A DNA stretch of 64,000 bases. Source: CAWDJT01 sp963828705 (GTDB lineage Bacteria; Desulfobacterota; Syntrophobacteria; Syntrophobacterales; Syntrophobacteraceae). Numbering within the stretch: position 1 is the stretch's first letter; every line of letters starts with the position of its first letter. Position numbers and translations under genes: made by a program. Positions 35,429 to 45,289 of this stretch are shown one piece after another. Location: contig CAWHGA010000047.1 of NCBI GenBank assembly GCA_963828705.1, forward strand, positions 1 through 64,000. The letters are read 5' to 3'. Under the pieces are notes generated by a model that saw only the letters and a program-made list of their open reading frames with translations, ran no database searches and was not told where the DNA came from.

Positions 35429-36949
35429 ATGAACGTGGTGCGACTATCCAGGAATTTCCGAAGATCGGTGGTTGGTACCCTGGTGAGCCTGATCCTGTGG
35501 CTGGGAATGGGGCCAGGTTCACCGGCTTGGGCGCTCAGCTTGAGCGAAGAAAAGGCTTTGGGGCGCAAGGCCTTTGAACGGATCCGCAGCCATTTATCCA
35601 TGGTGGAAGATGGGGAACTGGTAGGCTACCTCCAATCGGTTGCCAACCGTATTGCCGAACACCTGGACGGTTCTTTCTACCAGTTCCAGCTGTCCATTAT
35701 CAACAGTAATGTCCCCAATGCCTTCGCCATCCCCGGTGGCTATGTCTTTCTCTATCGCGGCCTCATCGACCTGATGGACAACGAAAGCGAGTTGGCAAGC
35801 ATCATCAGTCATGAAATGGCCCATGTGGAGGCACGCCATATCGCTCACCGCATGGAAGAAAGCAAGATCATCAGCATTGCCACCCTGGCCGGAATCCTGG
35901 CGGCGGTCTTCCTGGGAGGCGGCGGCAAGGCTTCCAGCGCCCTGGCCATCGGCACCATGGCCGGCGCCCAGACGCTGCAGTTGGAATACAGCCGCGAAAA
36001 CGAAGAGGAAGCCGACCGGCTCGGTTTTGGATACCTCGACGCCGCCGGCTACCGAACGCAGAACATGGTCACCATCATGCAGACCATCAGCCGCACGCGG
36101 TTCCAAGCTGATTCCCGCATCCCGAGCTATCTCTCGTCGCATCCCCTGCTCGGAGAACGGATCCACTACCTGCAGATGCTGGTGGACAAGGAACGAAAGC
36201 TCAAGGATAAACCCGCGCAGCCTCCTCCTCAAGGCGATTTCCCCTTGTTGAAGGCGGCGCTTATCAGCGATTATGAAGAACCCCACGTGGCCAGGCAGAA
36301 GCTCCTGTCCATGGGCGCCCAAAAAGACCTGGACTTGGCGGCCACCTATGGCCTGGCGCGACTGGATCTGCGGCTCAATCAAGCCGAACAGGCTCTGGAA
36401 AAGCTTCGCCAGGTGGCCATTCAACGGCCCAATAGCCCGATGGTGCTGGGCAGCATGGGGGCCGCTTACTTCCAGATGGGACGATTGGAAGAAGCCAGAA
36501 AGGTGCTCAAGTCCGCCTTGGTGATAAATCCCAACGCGGTCAACGTCCATTATCGTCTGGCGCTGGTGCTGCGAGACATGGGCAGGATCGACGAAGCTTT
36601 GGAACATCTGTACCGGGCTGAGCGCATGGCCCCGATGATGCCCGAAATCGACTACCAGCTGGGGGTGGTTCTGGGTCAAAAGAACGACCTGGGGCGGGCT
36701 CACTATCATCTGGGAAGCTATTACCGGCAGCGCAAAGACATTAAACTTGCCATCTTTCATTATGAAAAGGCCAGTAACCTGCTCTCCACAGCGCCGACCA
36801 AAAAGGCTGAGGTGGATGAAGCTCTGCGGGACCTGAAGGGCGAGAAAGCCCGACAGGACAATGAAAAAGCCGAAAAGGACAAGATCCGAAAACCCCTGCC
36901 GTTGGATGCGGGGATTGGCTGGATGCGGAGTTCGCCAGCTGTGCCGTGA
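35429..36949 (+). CDS. M48-family periplasmic metalloprotease with TPR repeats (BepA-like)
   Basis: About 506 residues from ATG 35429. A signal peptide (VGTLVSLILWLGMGPGSPAWA) leads to the M48 domain with zinc motif SHEMAHVEARH and the third ligand in ENEEEADRLG. From about residue 285 a TPR array follows (DLAATYGLARLDLRLNQAEQ, LGSMGAAYFQMGRLEEARK, HYRLALVLRDMGRIDEALEH). This matches BepA/YfgC, which degrades or assists misfolded outer-membrane proteins in the periplasm. The last ~35 residues are Lys/Glu-rich. A 461-codon antisense frame here is only a shadow. Confidence 0.93.
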   Translation: MNVVRLSRNFRRSVVGTLVSLILWLGMGPGSPAWALSLSEEKALGRKAFERIRSHLSMVEDGELVGYLQSVANRIAEHLDGSFYQFQLSIINSNVPNAFAIPGGYVFLYRGLIDLMDNESELASIISHEMAHVEARHIAHRMEESKIISIATLAGILAAVFLGGGGKASSALAIGTMAGAQTLQLEYSRENEEEADRLGFGYLDAAGYRTQNMVTIMQTISRTRFQADSRIPSYLSSHPLLGERIHYLQMLVDKERKLKDKPAQPPPQGDFPLLKAALISDYEEPHVARQKLLSMGAQKDLDLAATYGLARLDLRLNQAEQALEKLRQVAIQRPNSPMVLGSMGAAYFQMGRLEEARKVLKSALVINPNAVNVHYRLALVLRDMGRIDEALEHLYRAERMAPMMPEIDYQLGVVLGQKNDLGRAHYHLGSYYRQRKDIKLAIFHYEKASNLLSTAPTKKAEVDEALRDLKGEKARQDNEKAEKDKIRKPLPLDAGIGWMRSSPAVP

Positions 36950-37067
36950 TGACCGAAGGCGCTGCCCGATAGCCGTCACCGGCTGTTCACCTGTTCCAAT
37001 CCGGCTTTAGACCAGCCGCCCATTTGCGCACCGTGTGGCTCCATCTGCCGCCTGCCTGAGGACCCTG

Positions 37068-37641
37068 ATGCCGTCTCCCGTTTCACATGCGACCGTCGCC
37101 CTGGCGTTGGGAAGTCTCTTCCCTCGCACCGTTTTGCCTCGCCAGCTGTGGCTGCTCGGAGTCTGCTGCGCGGCACTGCCGGATGTGGATATCATTTCTT
37201 TTCGGCTTGGGATCGCATACCACCACGTCTTGGGACATCGTGGCCTGACGCATAGCATCAGCTTTGCCCTGGGGCTGGGTCTGGTGGCAGCCGGCGTGAC
37301 GTTGTTCATCGTCAAAGGGCGTGGGCTGGCAGCAGTGCTCGGCCTGTACCTGTTCGTCTGCACCCTTTCCCACGGCCTGCTCGACGCCATGACCAACGGC
37401 GGTAGTGGGGTGGCCTTTTTCGCGCCATTTCTGAATGAGCGGTTCTTCCTTCCCTGGCGACCTGTCGACGTTGCCCCTCTAAGCATGGCACAATTCTTCA
37501 CCGCCAGCGGGATGCAGGTCATCGGCAGCGAGGCTGATGTGGGTTGCTTTGCCGTCCTTGCTAGTGGCCCTTTTTGCCACTGCGGTGCGGGAGGGTTCGG
37601 GGCGTTCACATCCCAAACAGACTAACTCCGCATTCTATTGA
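37068..37641 (+). CDS. YdjM/LexA-regulated type membrane metal-dependent hydrolase (frameshift near end)
   Basis: About 190 residues from ATG 37068 (GAGG six bases ahead). Membrane segments alternate with the conserved ligands of the inner-membrane DUF457/YdjM family: SHATVALALG, ALPDVDIISF, HRGLTHSISFALGL and LSHGLLDAMTNGG. Near 37531 an extra G in a GG run moves the frame: the expected tail ELMWVALPSLLVALFATAVR continues to a stop at 37639-37641, while the uncorrected frame ends at 37625 without sense. Substrate unknown for the family. Confidence 0.8.
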
Positions 37642-37799
37642 CCGCATGACCCTGCAGGTCACAACGAGTCGTGAAAGGTTCATTCAACTGGAACATTGAA
37701 GAAGGCCAGAAAATGCCTCGCCATCGGCTCACCGTGAACCTTCATATGAACTGAGATGATGTCCATCCGATTTGCCGAGCAACTCCCCAGGAGTTTGCC

Positions 37800-38681
37800 A
37801 TGACCGAGCTTGAAACCAAGGTTCATCCGACGAGCCGCAAGTGGCTGCGGCGACCGAAGGGAGTTGTGATGTTCTTCATGCAATGTCTGCTGGTCTATGG
37901 CGCACTGCTGCTGCTGGCGTATCTGTTCCAGGATCGGCTGATCTACTTGCCCGATCGGATTTCGCTGCAACAAGCCACTCGGGACGCCCGGGGTGCAGGG
38001 TTGCAACCTTGGCCGGAGAGCTCGGAGGCATACCGAGGGTTTATTCCCATCAACCTGCCGGGGGCGGTGCGGGGTACGGTTATGGTCTTCCATGGTAATG
38101 CCGGGGATGCCTCGGACCGCTTGTACTATGTTGAGGCCTTGCAAAGGCTGGGCTATCGGGTGATCCTGGTGGAGTATCCGGGCTATGGGGCCCGTTCCGG
38201 TAAGCCCGGGGAAGCCGCCCTGGTAGCCGACGGACGGAAGGCCGTGGCCATGGCTCTGGCGGAATTTGGGCGGCCGCTCTATGTGTGGGGCGAATCGCTG
38301 GGCTGCGGAGTGGCCTGTGCTGTGGCCGCCGATCAGAACCTCGCGGTCGACGGTGCGATCCTGCTCACCCCCTGGGACTGCTTGCCCAGCACTGCACACG
38401 CCCACTACCGGTTCTTGCCTGCCCGCTGGCTGGTCCGGGACAGCTACGACAACATCATGAACCTGCGGCACTTCCCAGGACCAGTGGCAGTGCTTATGGC
38501 TGACCAAGATGAAATCATCCCCAACCGGCTGACCACCAGGCTCTACCAGTCCATCTCCGCCACCAAGCGATTGTGGGTCTTTCCGAACGCCGGCCACAAT
38601 AGTTGGCCGATCGCCCCGACGTTAAGTTGGTGGGATGAAGTCATGAAGTTCGTTGCAGCAGGCAGCACAAGCAGATCGTGA
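37800..38681 (+). CDS. membrane-anchored alpha/beta hydrolase (BEM46/ABHD13-like)
   Basis: 293 residues. One N-terminal membrane segment (FFMQCLLVYGALLLLAYLFQ) followed by FQDRLIYLPD, as is typical of the YfhR/BEM46 group. The catalytic machinery is complete: oxyanion loop VMVFHGNAGD, nucleophile Ser in WGESLGCGVA, acidic residue in LMADQDEIIP and His in PNAGHNSWP. The substrate is unknown; a lipid or ester hydrolase at the inner membrane is likely. Confidence 0.88.
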   Translation: MTELETKVHPTSRKWLRRPKGVVMFFMQCLLVYGALLLLAYLFQDRLIYLPDRISLQQATRDARGAGLQPWPESSEAYRGFIPINLPGAVRGTVMVFHGNAGDASDRLYYVEALQRLGYRVILVEYPGYGARSGKPGEAALVADGRKAVAMALAEFGRPLYVWGESLGCGVACAVAADQNLAVDGAILLTPWDCLPSTAHAHYRFLPARWLVRDSYDNIMNLRHFPGPVAVLMADQDEIIPNRLTTRLYQSISATKRLWVFPNAGHNSWPIAPTLSWWDEVMKFVAAGSTSRS

Positions 38682-38888
38682 ACGGCTTGATATTGGCTGT
38701 TTGTGAGCCACAACCAACCGGAACCAAGCGAAAAGCTTGAGTTCTTCCTTGACGAGCTTACGACCGGGATGCTAGAGAAGCTCGCAATACGGTATTCATA
38801 CTATGAAAATTATTAAGTAAAATCAAAATGATTCAAAGCCGAGACGAGTTCTTCCAGGGGTGGCTATGGATCGATTCAGGAGGGCGGA

Positions 38889-40470
38889 ATGAAGATTTTG
38901 GTGAGTGATCAACTGGCAGAATCGGGAATTGAGAAGCTCATGGCGGTACCCGACTTTGAGGTGGAGGTCAACACCAGCTTGACCCCCGAGGAACTCCGAC
39001 AGGTCATCAAGGAATACGATGCCTTGGTGATCCGCAGCGCCACCAAGGTGACAGAAGACATTATCGAAGCGGCCGATCGCCTTAAGGTCGTGGCCCGGGC
39101 GGGCATTGGTCTCGACAACGTTGACATCTCCGCTGCCAGCAAGCGCGGTATCGTGGTCATGAACACCCCGGAAGGTAACGTCATCACCACCGCGGAACAC
39201 GCCATTGCCATGCTGCTGTCGTTGAGCCGCAACATCCCCCAGGCAACCGCATCCATCCGTGAAGGCAAGTGGGAGAAAAAGCGTTTTCGCGGCAAGGAGG
39301 TCTTCAACAAGACCCTCGGCATCATCGGAGTGGGTCGCATCGGCCGGGTGGTGGTGGACCGTGCCAAGGGGCTCAAGATGAATGTGATCGCCTATGACCC
39401 CTACATCAGTAAGCAGTCCATTGAAAAGATGGGGATCGAAGCGGTTAGCATCGATGAACTCTACGCTCGGGCTGACTACATTACCGTTCATACGCCCATG
39501 ACCCAGGAGACACGCAACCTCATCAACGCAGCCGCCTTTCAGAAGATGAAAGAAGGGCGTGTTCATCCTCAACTGCGCCCGCGGCGGAATCGTGGACGAG
39601 GCGGCCCTCTACGATGCCATCCAGGCCGGGATTGTGGCTGGCGCGGCCCTGGATGTATTCGCCAAGGAACCCCCCAAGGACAACCCGCTGCTCACTTTGG
39701 ACCAGGTCATTGCCACCCCCCACCTGGGCGCATCCACCGACGAAGCTCAGGAGAATGTGGCCCTGGCCGTGGCCGATCAGGTGATCGATTACCTGCTGCA
39801 CGGCACCATTCGCAATGCGGTCAACGCACCCATGATTGACGGGGAAGTGCTGGCGGGTCTGAGACCTTATCTGACTCTGGCGGAGCGACTTGGTTGTCTG
39901 CTGGCCCAAATCGTCCGCGGTGCGGTCGAAGAGGTATCCATCGAATACATCGGTGATACCTCCTCACTGGATACTCGGCCGCTGACCATATCGGTGCTCA
40001 AGGGGATGCTGACTCCCTATCTCAGCCATGAAGTTAACTTCGTGAACGCCCCGATCATTGCCCAGGAACGCAACATCAAGGTCACCGAATCCGTGCGTAA
40101 GGAAGCCGAAGATTTCACCAACCTGATCAATGTCACTATGAAGACCAGCGAGGAAAAACACTTGGTGTCCGGGACCATTTTCGGCAAGCGTGACGCGCGC
40201 CTGGTGCGGATCAACGATTTCCGTCTGGAAGCGGTGATGGACGGCCATATGCTGTTGATCTATAACATTGACACGCCCGGGACCATCGGTGCCATCGGCA
40301 CGACTCTAGGGCGTCATGAGGTCAACATCTCCATGATGGATGTGGGGCAGGTCCTGGAGCGCGGACAGAACATTATCTTCCTGCGCACGGACACGCCGGT
40401 GCCTCCCCATGTGGTACAGGAACTGTTGAAGCTGAAAAACGTCGATGTGGTGCAGGCCCTGGAGCTGTAA
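38889..40470 (+). CDS. serA: D-3-phosphoglycerate dehydrogenase (single-base frame break)
   Basis: About 526 residues across two frames. The first frame (38889 to about 39555) has the catalytic-domain start and the NAD-binding loop LGIIGVGRIGRVVVDRAKG; the second (about 39556-40470) resumes with FILNCARGGIVDEAALYDAI, the catalytic His region VIATPHLGASTDEAQENVA, the intervening domain and a C-terminal ACT domain (ILYNID-like LIYNIDTPGTIGAIGTTLG). The break lies in GAAGGGCGTG, where one G too many shifts the frame; removing it gives KEGVFILNCARGG, as in all SerA. It catalyses the first step of serine synthesis. Confidence 0.94.
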
Positions 40471-40497
40471 CATTCGATTGTTGTGGAGGATCGGCTG

Positions 40498-40942
40498 ATG
40501 AAGGAAGACCAAGTAGACCAAGGCTTTGTGTTCAAGGACAGCCGCAAGATTTCGCTGGATGATCGCCCAGACGGAACCCGAGGCGGCCACTGCCAGGGAG
40601 GCAGAAGCGCCTTCCGGCGAAGCGTCCGAGGAGAGCCGGACGCCCGTTGAGGAGACCCCGCCGCAGAACGACGACAGCGGAACGCACAGCATGCCTCTGC
40701 CCGAAGTCAACTTCTCGACATTTGTCTTTTCTTTGAGTTCGTCGGCATTGGTGCACCTGGGTGAAATCCCGGAACCGGTTTCCCGGCGGATGCACCAGGA
40801 CCTCGGACTGTCCAAGCAGATCATCGATACCCTGGGAATGATAGAAGAAAAGACCCGTGGCAATCTGGATGCAGATGAGGACAGGCTCATCAAGGGCGTG
40901 CTCTATGACCTGCGCATGCGCTTTGTGCAGAAAAGCAAATAG
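40498..40942 (+). CDS. DUF1844 family protein (frame break)
   Basis: About 147 residues. ATG 40498 begins KEDQVDQGFVFKDSRKISLD, the usual DUF1844 opening, then near 40560 the sense moves to the frame that continues AQTEPEAATAREAEAPSGEA and the conserved domain: LPEVNFSTFVFSLSSSALVH, LGEIPEPVSRRM, AKQIIDTL-like SKQIIDTLGMIEEKTRGNLD and LYDLRMRFVQ. The function is unknown; the gene typically lies next to ispE in desulfobacteria, as here (36-bp gap). Confidence 0.85.
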
Positions 40943-40978
40943 CGATCGGATCTGGACTAATAACAGGCAGGAGCCGGT

Positions 40979-41851
40979 GTGAGCGCAATCGCAGCCCTGG
41001 TGCCCGCCAAGATCAATCTGTGGCTGGAAGTGGTCGGCAAGCGTGCGGACGGATATCATGAACTGTCCTCATTGATGCTTCCCATCGCGGTGTATGATCA
41101 TCTGGAAGTGACGCTGGGCGGCCCAAAAGTCAGTCTGACATGCTCACACCCGGATGTGCCCCAGGACGAACGCAACCTGGTGTGGCGGGCGGCTGACCAA
41201 TTTCGCCGAGAAACCCAGCTTTCCCAGGGGGTGAACATCAATCTGGTGAAAAACATCCCGGTAGGTGCCGGCCTCGGTGGCGGCAGCGCCGATGCCGGGG
41301 TGCTCCTGGCAATACTCAACGATATGGCCGGCAAACCCCTGGCGGCGCCTGCTCTGGTGGATCTGGCGCGATCGCTGGGGGCTGATGTGGCGTTTTTTCT
41401 GCAACAGCGCCCGGCTCTGGCTACTGGTATCGGTGAACAGCTGGAATGGGTCGATGGTCTTCCGGCCTATCCGCTGGTGCTCATCAAGCCCCCAATAATG
41501 GTATCCACCCGCAGCGTCTATCAAAAATTGACATTGACAAGGCAAGGGGCGGCCATTAAAATTCGTGCGTTTAAGGCCCAGCCTTTGGATCTTCCACGGG
41601 TTCTGGTAAATGATCTGGAATCCGTAACAGTCGCCGATTTTCCGGTTATCGCCCAGATCAAGCAGTGGCTTGTGGACCACGGTGCTCTCGGAGCGCTGAT
41701 GAGCGGAAGCGGGCCGACTGTTTTTGCTGTTTTTGGCACAGTCGCCCAGGCCGTGGAGACTGGCGAGCTGGCGCGGCAAGCCTGGCCGCAGTGCTGGGTA
41801 CAGACCACCCAGGTGCTGAGCGGGCCGGATGTGACTAACTTGAATGCGTAG
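40979..41851 (+). CDS. ispE: 4-diphosphocytidyl-2-C-methyl-D-erythritol kinase
   Basis: 290 residues from GTG 40979. GHMP-kinase motifs: VPAKINLWLEVVGKRADGYH at the N-terminus, the ATP loop IPVGAGLGGGSADAG, and MSGSGPTVFAVFG. It phosphorylates CDP-ME in the MEP isoprenoid pathway. The next features are tRNA-Gln and prs, the arrangement typical of this group. Confidence 0.96.
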   Translation: MSAIAALVPAKINLWLEVVGKRADGYHELSSLMLPIAVYDHLEVTLGGPKVSLTCSHPDVPQDERNLVWRAADQFRRETQLSQGVNINLVKNIPVGAGLGGGSADAGVLLAILNDMAGKPLAAPALVDLARSLGADVAFFLQQRPALATGIGEQLEWVDGLPAYPLVLIKPPIMVSTRSVYQKLTLTRQGAAIKIRAFKAQPLDLPRVLVNDLESVTVADFPVIAQIKQWLVDHGALGALMSGSGPTVFAVFGTVAQAVETGELARQAWPQCWVQTTQVLSGPDVTNLNA

Positions 41852-41867
41852 CCCATAAGCTGATTGT

Positions 41868-41942
41868 TGGGGCGTCGTCAAGCGGTAAGACACGGGTCTT
41901 TGGAACCCGCACTCGGAGGTTCGAATCCTCCCGCCCCAGCCA
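41868..41942 (+). tRNA. tRNA-Gln (anticodon UUG), CCA encoded
   Basis: The acceptor strands tggggcg (41868-41874) and cgcccca (41932-41938) pair fully, with a G discriminator and an encoded CCA (41940-41942). The anticodon stem cgggt/acccg encloses ctTTGga, giving anticodon TTG (UUG, Gln). The T arm contains ggttcgaatcc. It lies between ispE and prs and may be processed from their transcript. Confidence 0.96.
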
Positions 41943-42044
41943 TTATTTTCTTGAAACCGTTCGTTTTGCCAGGTCCATGATCGGCAGCGCCTCTGTATGA
42001 GCGCAGGGTGATGGAAGCTGCCCACAGAATAAGCCGGGTTGCGC

Positions 42045-42986
42045 ATGCGCGGGATTTTGAAGCTATTTGGGGGAAATTCCAGTCTGGCACTACTCCAGGC
42101 CATTTGTGATATCCTGGACGTACCGGTCGGCCGGGCTCTGGTGAGTTCGTTTAGCGACGGCGAAGTGCGAGTGGAAATCCACGAGAACGTGCGTGGCAAG
42201 GATGTCTACCTGGTCCAGTCGACCGGCCACCCGATCAACCGCAACATCATGGAACTGTTGGTGCTCATTGATGCGGTCAAACGGGCTTCCGCTTTTCGGA
42301 TCAATGTGGTCATCCCTTATTACGGTTATGGTCGGAAGGATCAGAAGGATCGTCCCCGGGTGCCCATCACCGCCAAGTTGATGGCGGACCTGCTGTCGGT
42401 TGCCGGGGCCCACCGGATTATTGCGGTGGACCTCCATGCTAACCAGATCCAGGGTTTTTTCAACATCCCGGTGGACAACCTGTTCGCCGCCAAAGTCCTG
42501 TTGCAGGACCTCCAGGAGAGGTTTGGCAGCGACGCGGTGATTGTCGCTCCCGATGCCGGCGGTGTGGAACGCGCGCGCGCCTTTGCCAAGCGTCTCAATG
42601 CCGATCTCGCTATCATAGACCGGCGCTACGGCGATGAGCAGGGCGGCAACGCCTGGAGGGTGGTGGGCGATGTGCGCGGGCGTTCGATAGTGATCCTGGA
42701 TGACATGATCGATACCGGCAGGACCCTCATGCGCGCCATGGAAACGACCATCGCTTCGGGCGCCAGCGAGGTCCATGCCTACTGTGTGCATCCGGTGCTG
42801 TCAGGAAGCGCTGTCGATAAGGTGGAGAACGCTCCCATGGCGTCCCTGACGGTTACCGATACCATTCCCCTGTCTACCCAGGCGGCCGCCTGTGGCAAGA
42901 TTCGGGTGATCAGCGTCGCCCATCTCCTGGCTGAAGCCATTAGACGGGTCCACAACGAGGAATCAGTCAGCTCCTTGTTCGTTTAG
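42045..42986 (+). CDS. prs: ribose-phosphate pyrophosphokinase
   Basis: About 313 residues from ATG 42045 (TTG 42039 is possible). Landmarks: LKLFGGNSSLALLQAICD, SFSDGEVRVEIHENVRGKDV, VVIPYYGYGRKDQKDRPRVP, the PRPP flexible loop VIVAPDAGGVERARAFAKRL and the PRPP-binding SIVILDDMIDTGRTLMRA. It makes PRPP from ribose 5-phosphate and ATP. Followed by rplY after 51 bp. Confidence 0.97.
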   Translation: MRGILKLFGGNSSLALLQAICDILDVPVGRALVSSFSDGEVRVEIHENVRGKDVYLVQSTGHPINRNIMELLVLIDAVKRASAFRINVVIPYYGYGRKDQKDRPRVPITAKLMADLLSVAGAHRIIAVDLHANQIQGFFNIPVDNLFAAKVLLQDLQERFGSDAVIVAPDAGGVERARAFAKRLNADLAIIDRRYGDEQGGNAWRVVGDVRGRSIVILDDMIDTGRTLMRAMETTIASGASEVHAYCVHPVLSGSAVDKVENAPMASLTVTDTIPLSTQAAACGKIRVISVAHLLAEAIRRVHNEESVSSLFV

Positions 42987-43037
42987 CTGTGATGTTCGGC
43001 CGAGCGATACACGGCGCCAATTTTCGGAGGTTATCCT

Positions 43038-43652
43038 ATGGATGTGCAAGTGGTTGGCCAGTTGAGGACCGAGATCGGCAAAAATGAAGTTCGCAGGCTG
43101 CGCCGGCAGGAAATGGTTCCCGCCATATTTTACGGACCCAACAGCCAAGCGACGCCGCTGTCGATTCCCGCGCTTCGCATGGAAAAGCTGTTTCGGGAGA
43201 TGGGGGACGAGCACAAATTGCTCAACCTGGTGATAGAAGACGGCCAGACACGTCAGGACAAGCATGTCATGCTCCGCGAGATCCAGGTCCATCCAGTGCG
43301 CCGCCAGTTGCTGCATGTGGATTTCTACGAAGTGGCCATGGATAAGGCCATCGAAGTGGAAGTTCCGGTGGAGCTGAAGGGCAAACCGCTAGGGGTGGAC
43401 AAGGGTGGTGCACTGAACCAGTTGAGCCGCTTCCTGACAGTACGTTGTTTGCCTGGAGAAATTCCCGAAAAGATCGAGATCGACGTATCCAGTCTGGATT
43501 TGGGTCAAACGTTACACGTGGCCGATCTGGTTTCCGTGGTGCCCTTCGAGTTGACCGACGATGCCGGTTTTGCCGTAGCCACCATGGAAGCGCCCGAAGG
43601 CGGGACCGAAGAAGCAGAACCGGAGACTGCCGCTCCGGCTAAGAAGAAATGA
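43038..43652 (+). CDS. rplY: 50S ribosomal protein bL25 / general stress protein Ctc
   Basis: 204 residues: the N-terminal bL25 domain that binds 5S rRNA (GKNEVRRLRRQEMVPAIFYG) and the C-terminal TL5/CTC beta domain (VEVPVELKGKPLGVDKGG, LHVADLVSVVP), closing with an acidic, Ala-rich tail. GGAGG lies eight bases before ATG 43038. It is between prs and pth as in many bacteria. Confidence 0.96.
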   Translation: MDVQVVGQLRTEIGKNEVRRLRRQEMVPAIFYGPNSQATPLSIPALRMEKLFREMGDEHKLLNLVIEDGQTRQDKHVMLREIQVHPVRRQLLHVDFYEVAMDKAIEVEVPVELKGKPLGVDKGGALNQLSRFLTVRCLPGEIPEKIEIDVSSLDLGQTLHVADLVSVVPFELTDDAGFAVATMEAPEGGTEEAEPETAAPAKKK

Positions 43653-43701
43653 TGCCACCCGCCCGGTTTCTCCGGTCTCCGGTAGCTGAGCGTGACTGCT
43701 T

Positions 43702-44319
43702 ATGGATTATGAGGGCAACGCCGTAGCTGTGGTGGGGTTGGGTAATCCCGGCAGACGCTATGAGCATACCCGACACAATGCGGGCTACCAGGTTGTGGAC
43801 TTGGTGGCCCGCGAGTTTTCGGTCACCCTGAGCGAGCGCAAGTACCCGGCTTGCTGGGGACAGACAACCTTTCGGGGACGCAAGCTGCTGCTGTGCCTGC
43901 CCACCACTTTCATGAACTTGAGCGGCACTGTGGTGATTCGCATGCTGCGGGATTTCCGCATTTCTCCCGAACAGATGCTGGTGGTTCACGACGATCTGGA
44001 TCTTCCCAGTGGCCGCATCAAGCTGGTCCAACGGGGCGGCGCCGGCGGCCACCGCGGCGTGCTCTCCATCATGGAGCAGCTTGGACATAGGGATTTTGCT
44101 CGATTGAAACTGGGCATCGGTCGGCCGCTGTTCGGCGAAGCCGTTGAGGATTTCGTCCTGAAGCCCCCGTATCCCCAAGATCGATCGGCCTTTGCGGAAA
44201 TGATTGTGCTCGGGGCCGAAGCTGTGAATGCCGTGGTGGTCTCCGGACTGACGGCGGCCATGAACCGTTTCAACCGGACTCAGAGTGGTCCTGACCCATC
44301 CACGCCGGACGCCGACTAA
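43702..44319 (+). CDS. pth: peptidyl-tRNA hydrolase
   Basis: 205 residues: VVGLGNPGRRYEHTRHNAGY carries the catalytic His and Asn; LCLPTTFMNLSG, VVHDDLDLPSGRIKLVQRGG and AGGHRGVLSIMEQLGHRDF follow. It releases tRNA from prematurely dropped peptidyl-tRNA. A serine/proline-rich C-terminal tail (TQSGPDPSTPDAD) is slightly longer than usual. Confidence 0.96.
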   Translation: MDYEGNAVAVVGLGNPGRRYEHTRHNAGYQVVDLVAREFSVTLSERKYPACWGQTTFRGRKLLLCLPTTFMNLSGTVVIRMLRDFRISPEQMLVVHDDLDLPSGRIKLVQRGGAGGHRGVLSIMEQLGHRDFARLKLGIGRPLFGEAVEDFVLKPPYPQDRSAFAEMIVLGAEAVNAVVVSGLTAAMNRFNRTQSGPDPSTPDAD

Positions 44320-44426
44320 CCAGGCGGAGCTCCCCCCTTGCTGTCTACCGGCATTCCGGCTAGCTAATGTGCATCTGGAAACCACCGTTTGACACCAGCT
44401 TCTCCCGACTGAAGAGGCTCTTGATC

Positions 44427-44453
44427 GTCATTCCCGCGCAGGCGCGAACCCAG
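44427..44453. repeat. gtcattcccgc repeat unit, single copy
   Basis: The 350-bp pth-carD gap contains gtcattcccgcgcaggcg followed by cgaacccag, a diverged half-copy of the unit seen at 31295-31322. The inner cgcgcaggcgcg can form a small hairpin. No gene is visible in the gap (44320-44670); the carD promoter must lie in its second half, where ttgtaaaata-like AT-rich sequence occurs near 44595-44615. Confidence 0.55.
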
Positions 44454-44673
44454 AAATGGGCCTTCCGGGTGGAAACTCGCTAGCTGCGGTCAGCACTCCT
44501 CGACCGTTTGCCGGCACTCCAGTGACGTGCGATCCCACGCCTTGGTGTCCTCGCCGCACGACCACCTGCTTTGGCCTTTGCTTCGCCCCGATATGATGGT
44601 AAAATACTAAATTCTCAGGGGTCGCCTGAAAACTGCGAAAGGGTCAAGTGTGACCGCACACTTGGAGGCAATG

Positions 44674-45156
44674 ATGTTTAGCGTGGGTGATTTGGCTGTC
44701 TATCCAGCGCATGGGGTGGGCAGGATAGAATGTATCGAAAGCAGAGATATTGCTGGGAATAGGCAGGATTTCTATATCATGCGCATCCTCGAAAATGACA
44801 TGAAGATCATGATCCCCATCCAGAATGCTGACGCGGTGGGGTTGCGTGTGCTGATTGATCATACCGAGATCCCCAAAGTTTATTCCATTCTCCAGACGAA
44901 GAAGATTTCGGTGGACGGTGGTACCTGGAACCGCCGCTATCGTGAATACATGGAGAAGATCAAAACCGGGTCCATCTTCGAACTGGCCGAGGTGCTTCGC
45001 GACCTGCACGTGCTGAAGGAGGATAAAGAACTCTCCTTCGGGGAGCGGAAGATGCTGGATACCGCTCGCAACTTGCTGGTTCGTGAATTGTCCATTTCGC
45101 AGGGAGTCACTGAAGAACAAGCTGAACAGGATGTCTTTTCGATGCTCGCGGTGTAG
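44674..45156 (+). CDS. CarD-family RNA polymerase-binding regulator
   Basis: About 160 residues; ATG 44674 has GGAGG five bases ahead (44671 is also possible). The RNAP-interacting domain opens with MFSVGDLAVYPAHGVGRIEC and IESRDIAGNRQDFYIMRIL; the helical C-terminal half includes EYMEKIKTGSIFELAEVLRD and ELSFGERKMLDTARNLLVRE. CarD/CdnL proteins stabilise the open promoter complex, especially at rRNA promoters. The gene lies upstream of the PIN/TRAM gene, a conserved pairing. Confidence 0.94.
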   Translation: MFSVGDLAVYPAHGVGRIECIESRDIAGNRQDFYIMRILENDMKIMIPIQNADAVGLRVLIDHTEIPKVYSILQTKKISVDGGTWNRRYREYMEKIKTGSIFELAEVLRDLHVLKEDKELSFGERKMLDTARNLLVRELSISQGVTEEQAEQDVFSMLAV

Positions 45157-45289
45157 CGAGTTGCTGTGCGACAGGCTTCCTGCCAAGCAAGCCTGAACTT
45201 GGGCAGCAAAGTACTCTTCAGCCGATATTACGATTTCCCGTGGGTTTCATAATAGCCACGGCAGCGAAGGGAAGGAGGGAGGTGATTTC

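Noticed and set aside
35594..36979. 461-codon antisense ORF opposite the M48 protease gene
   Set aside because: Its composition is a His/Gln/Val-rich mirror of the sense codons, has no motif and no ribosome site; the plus-strand protease has a zinc motif, signal peptide and TPRs.
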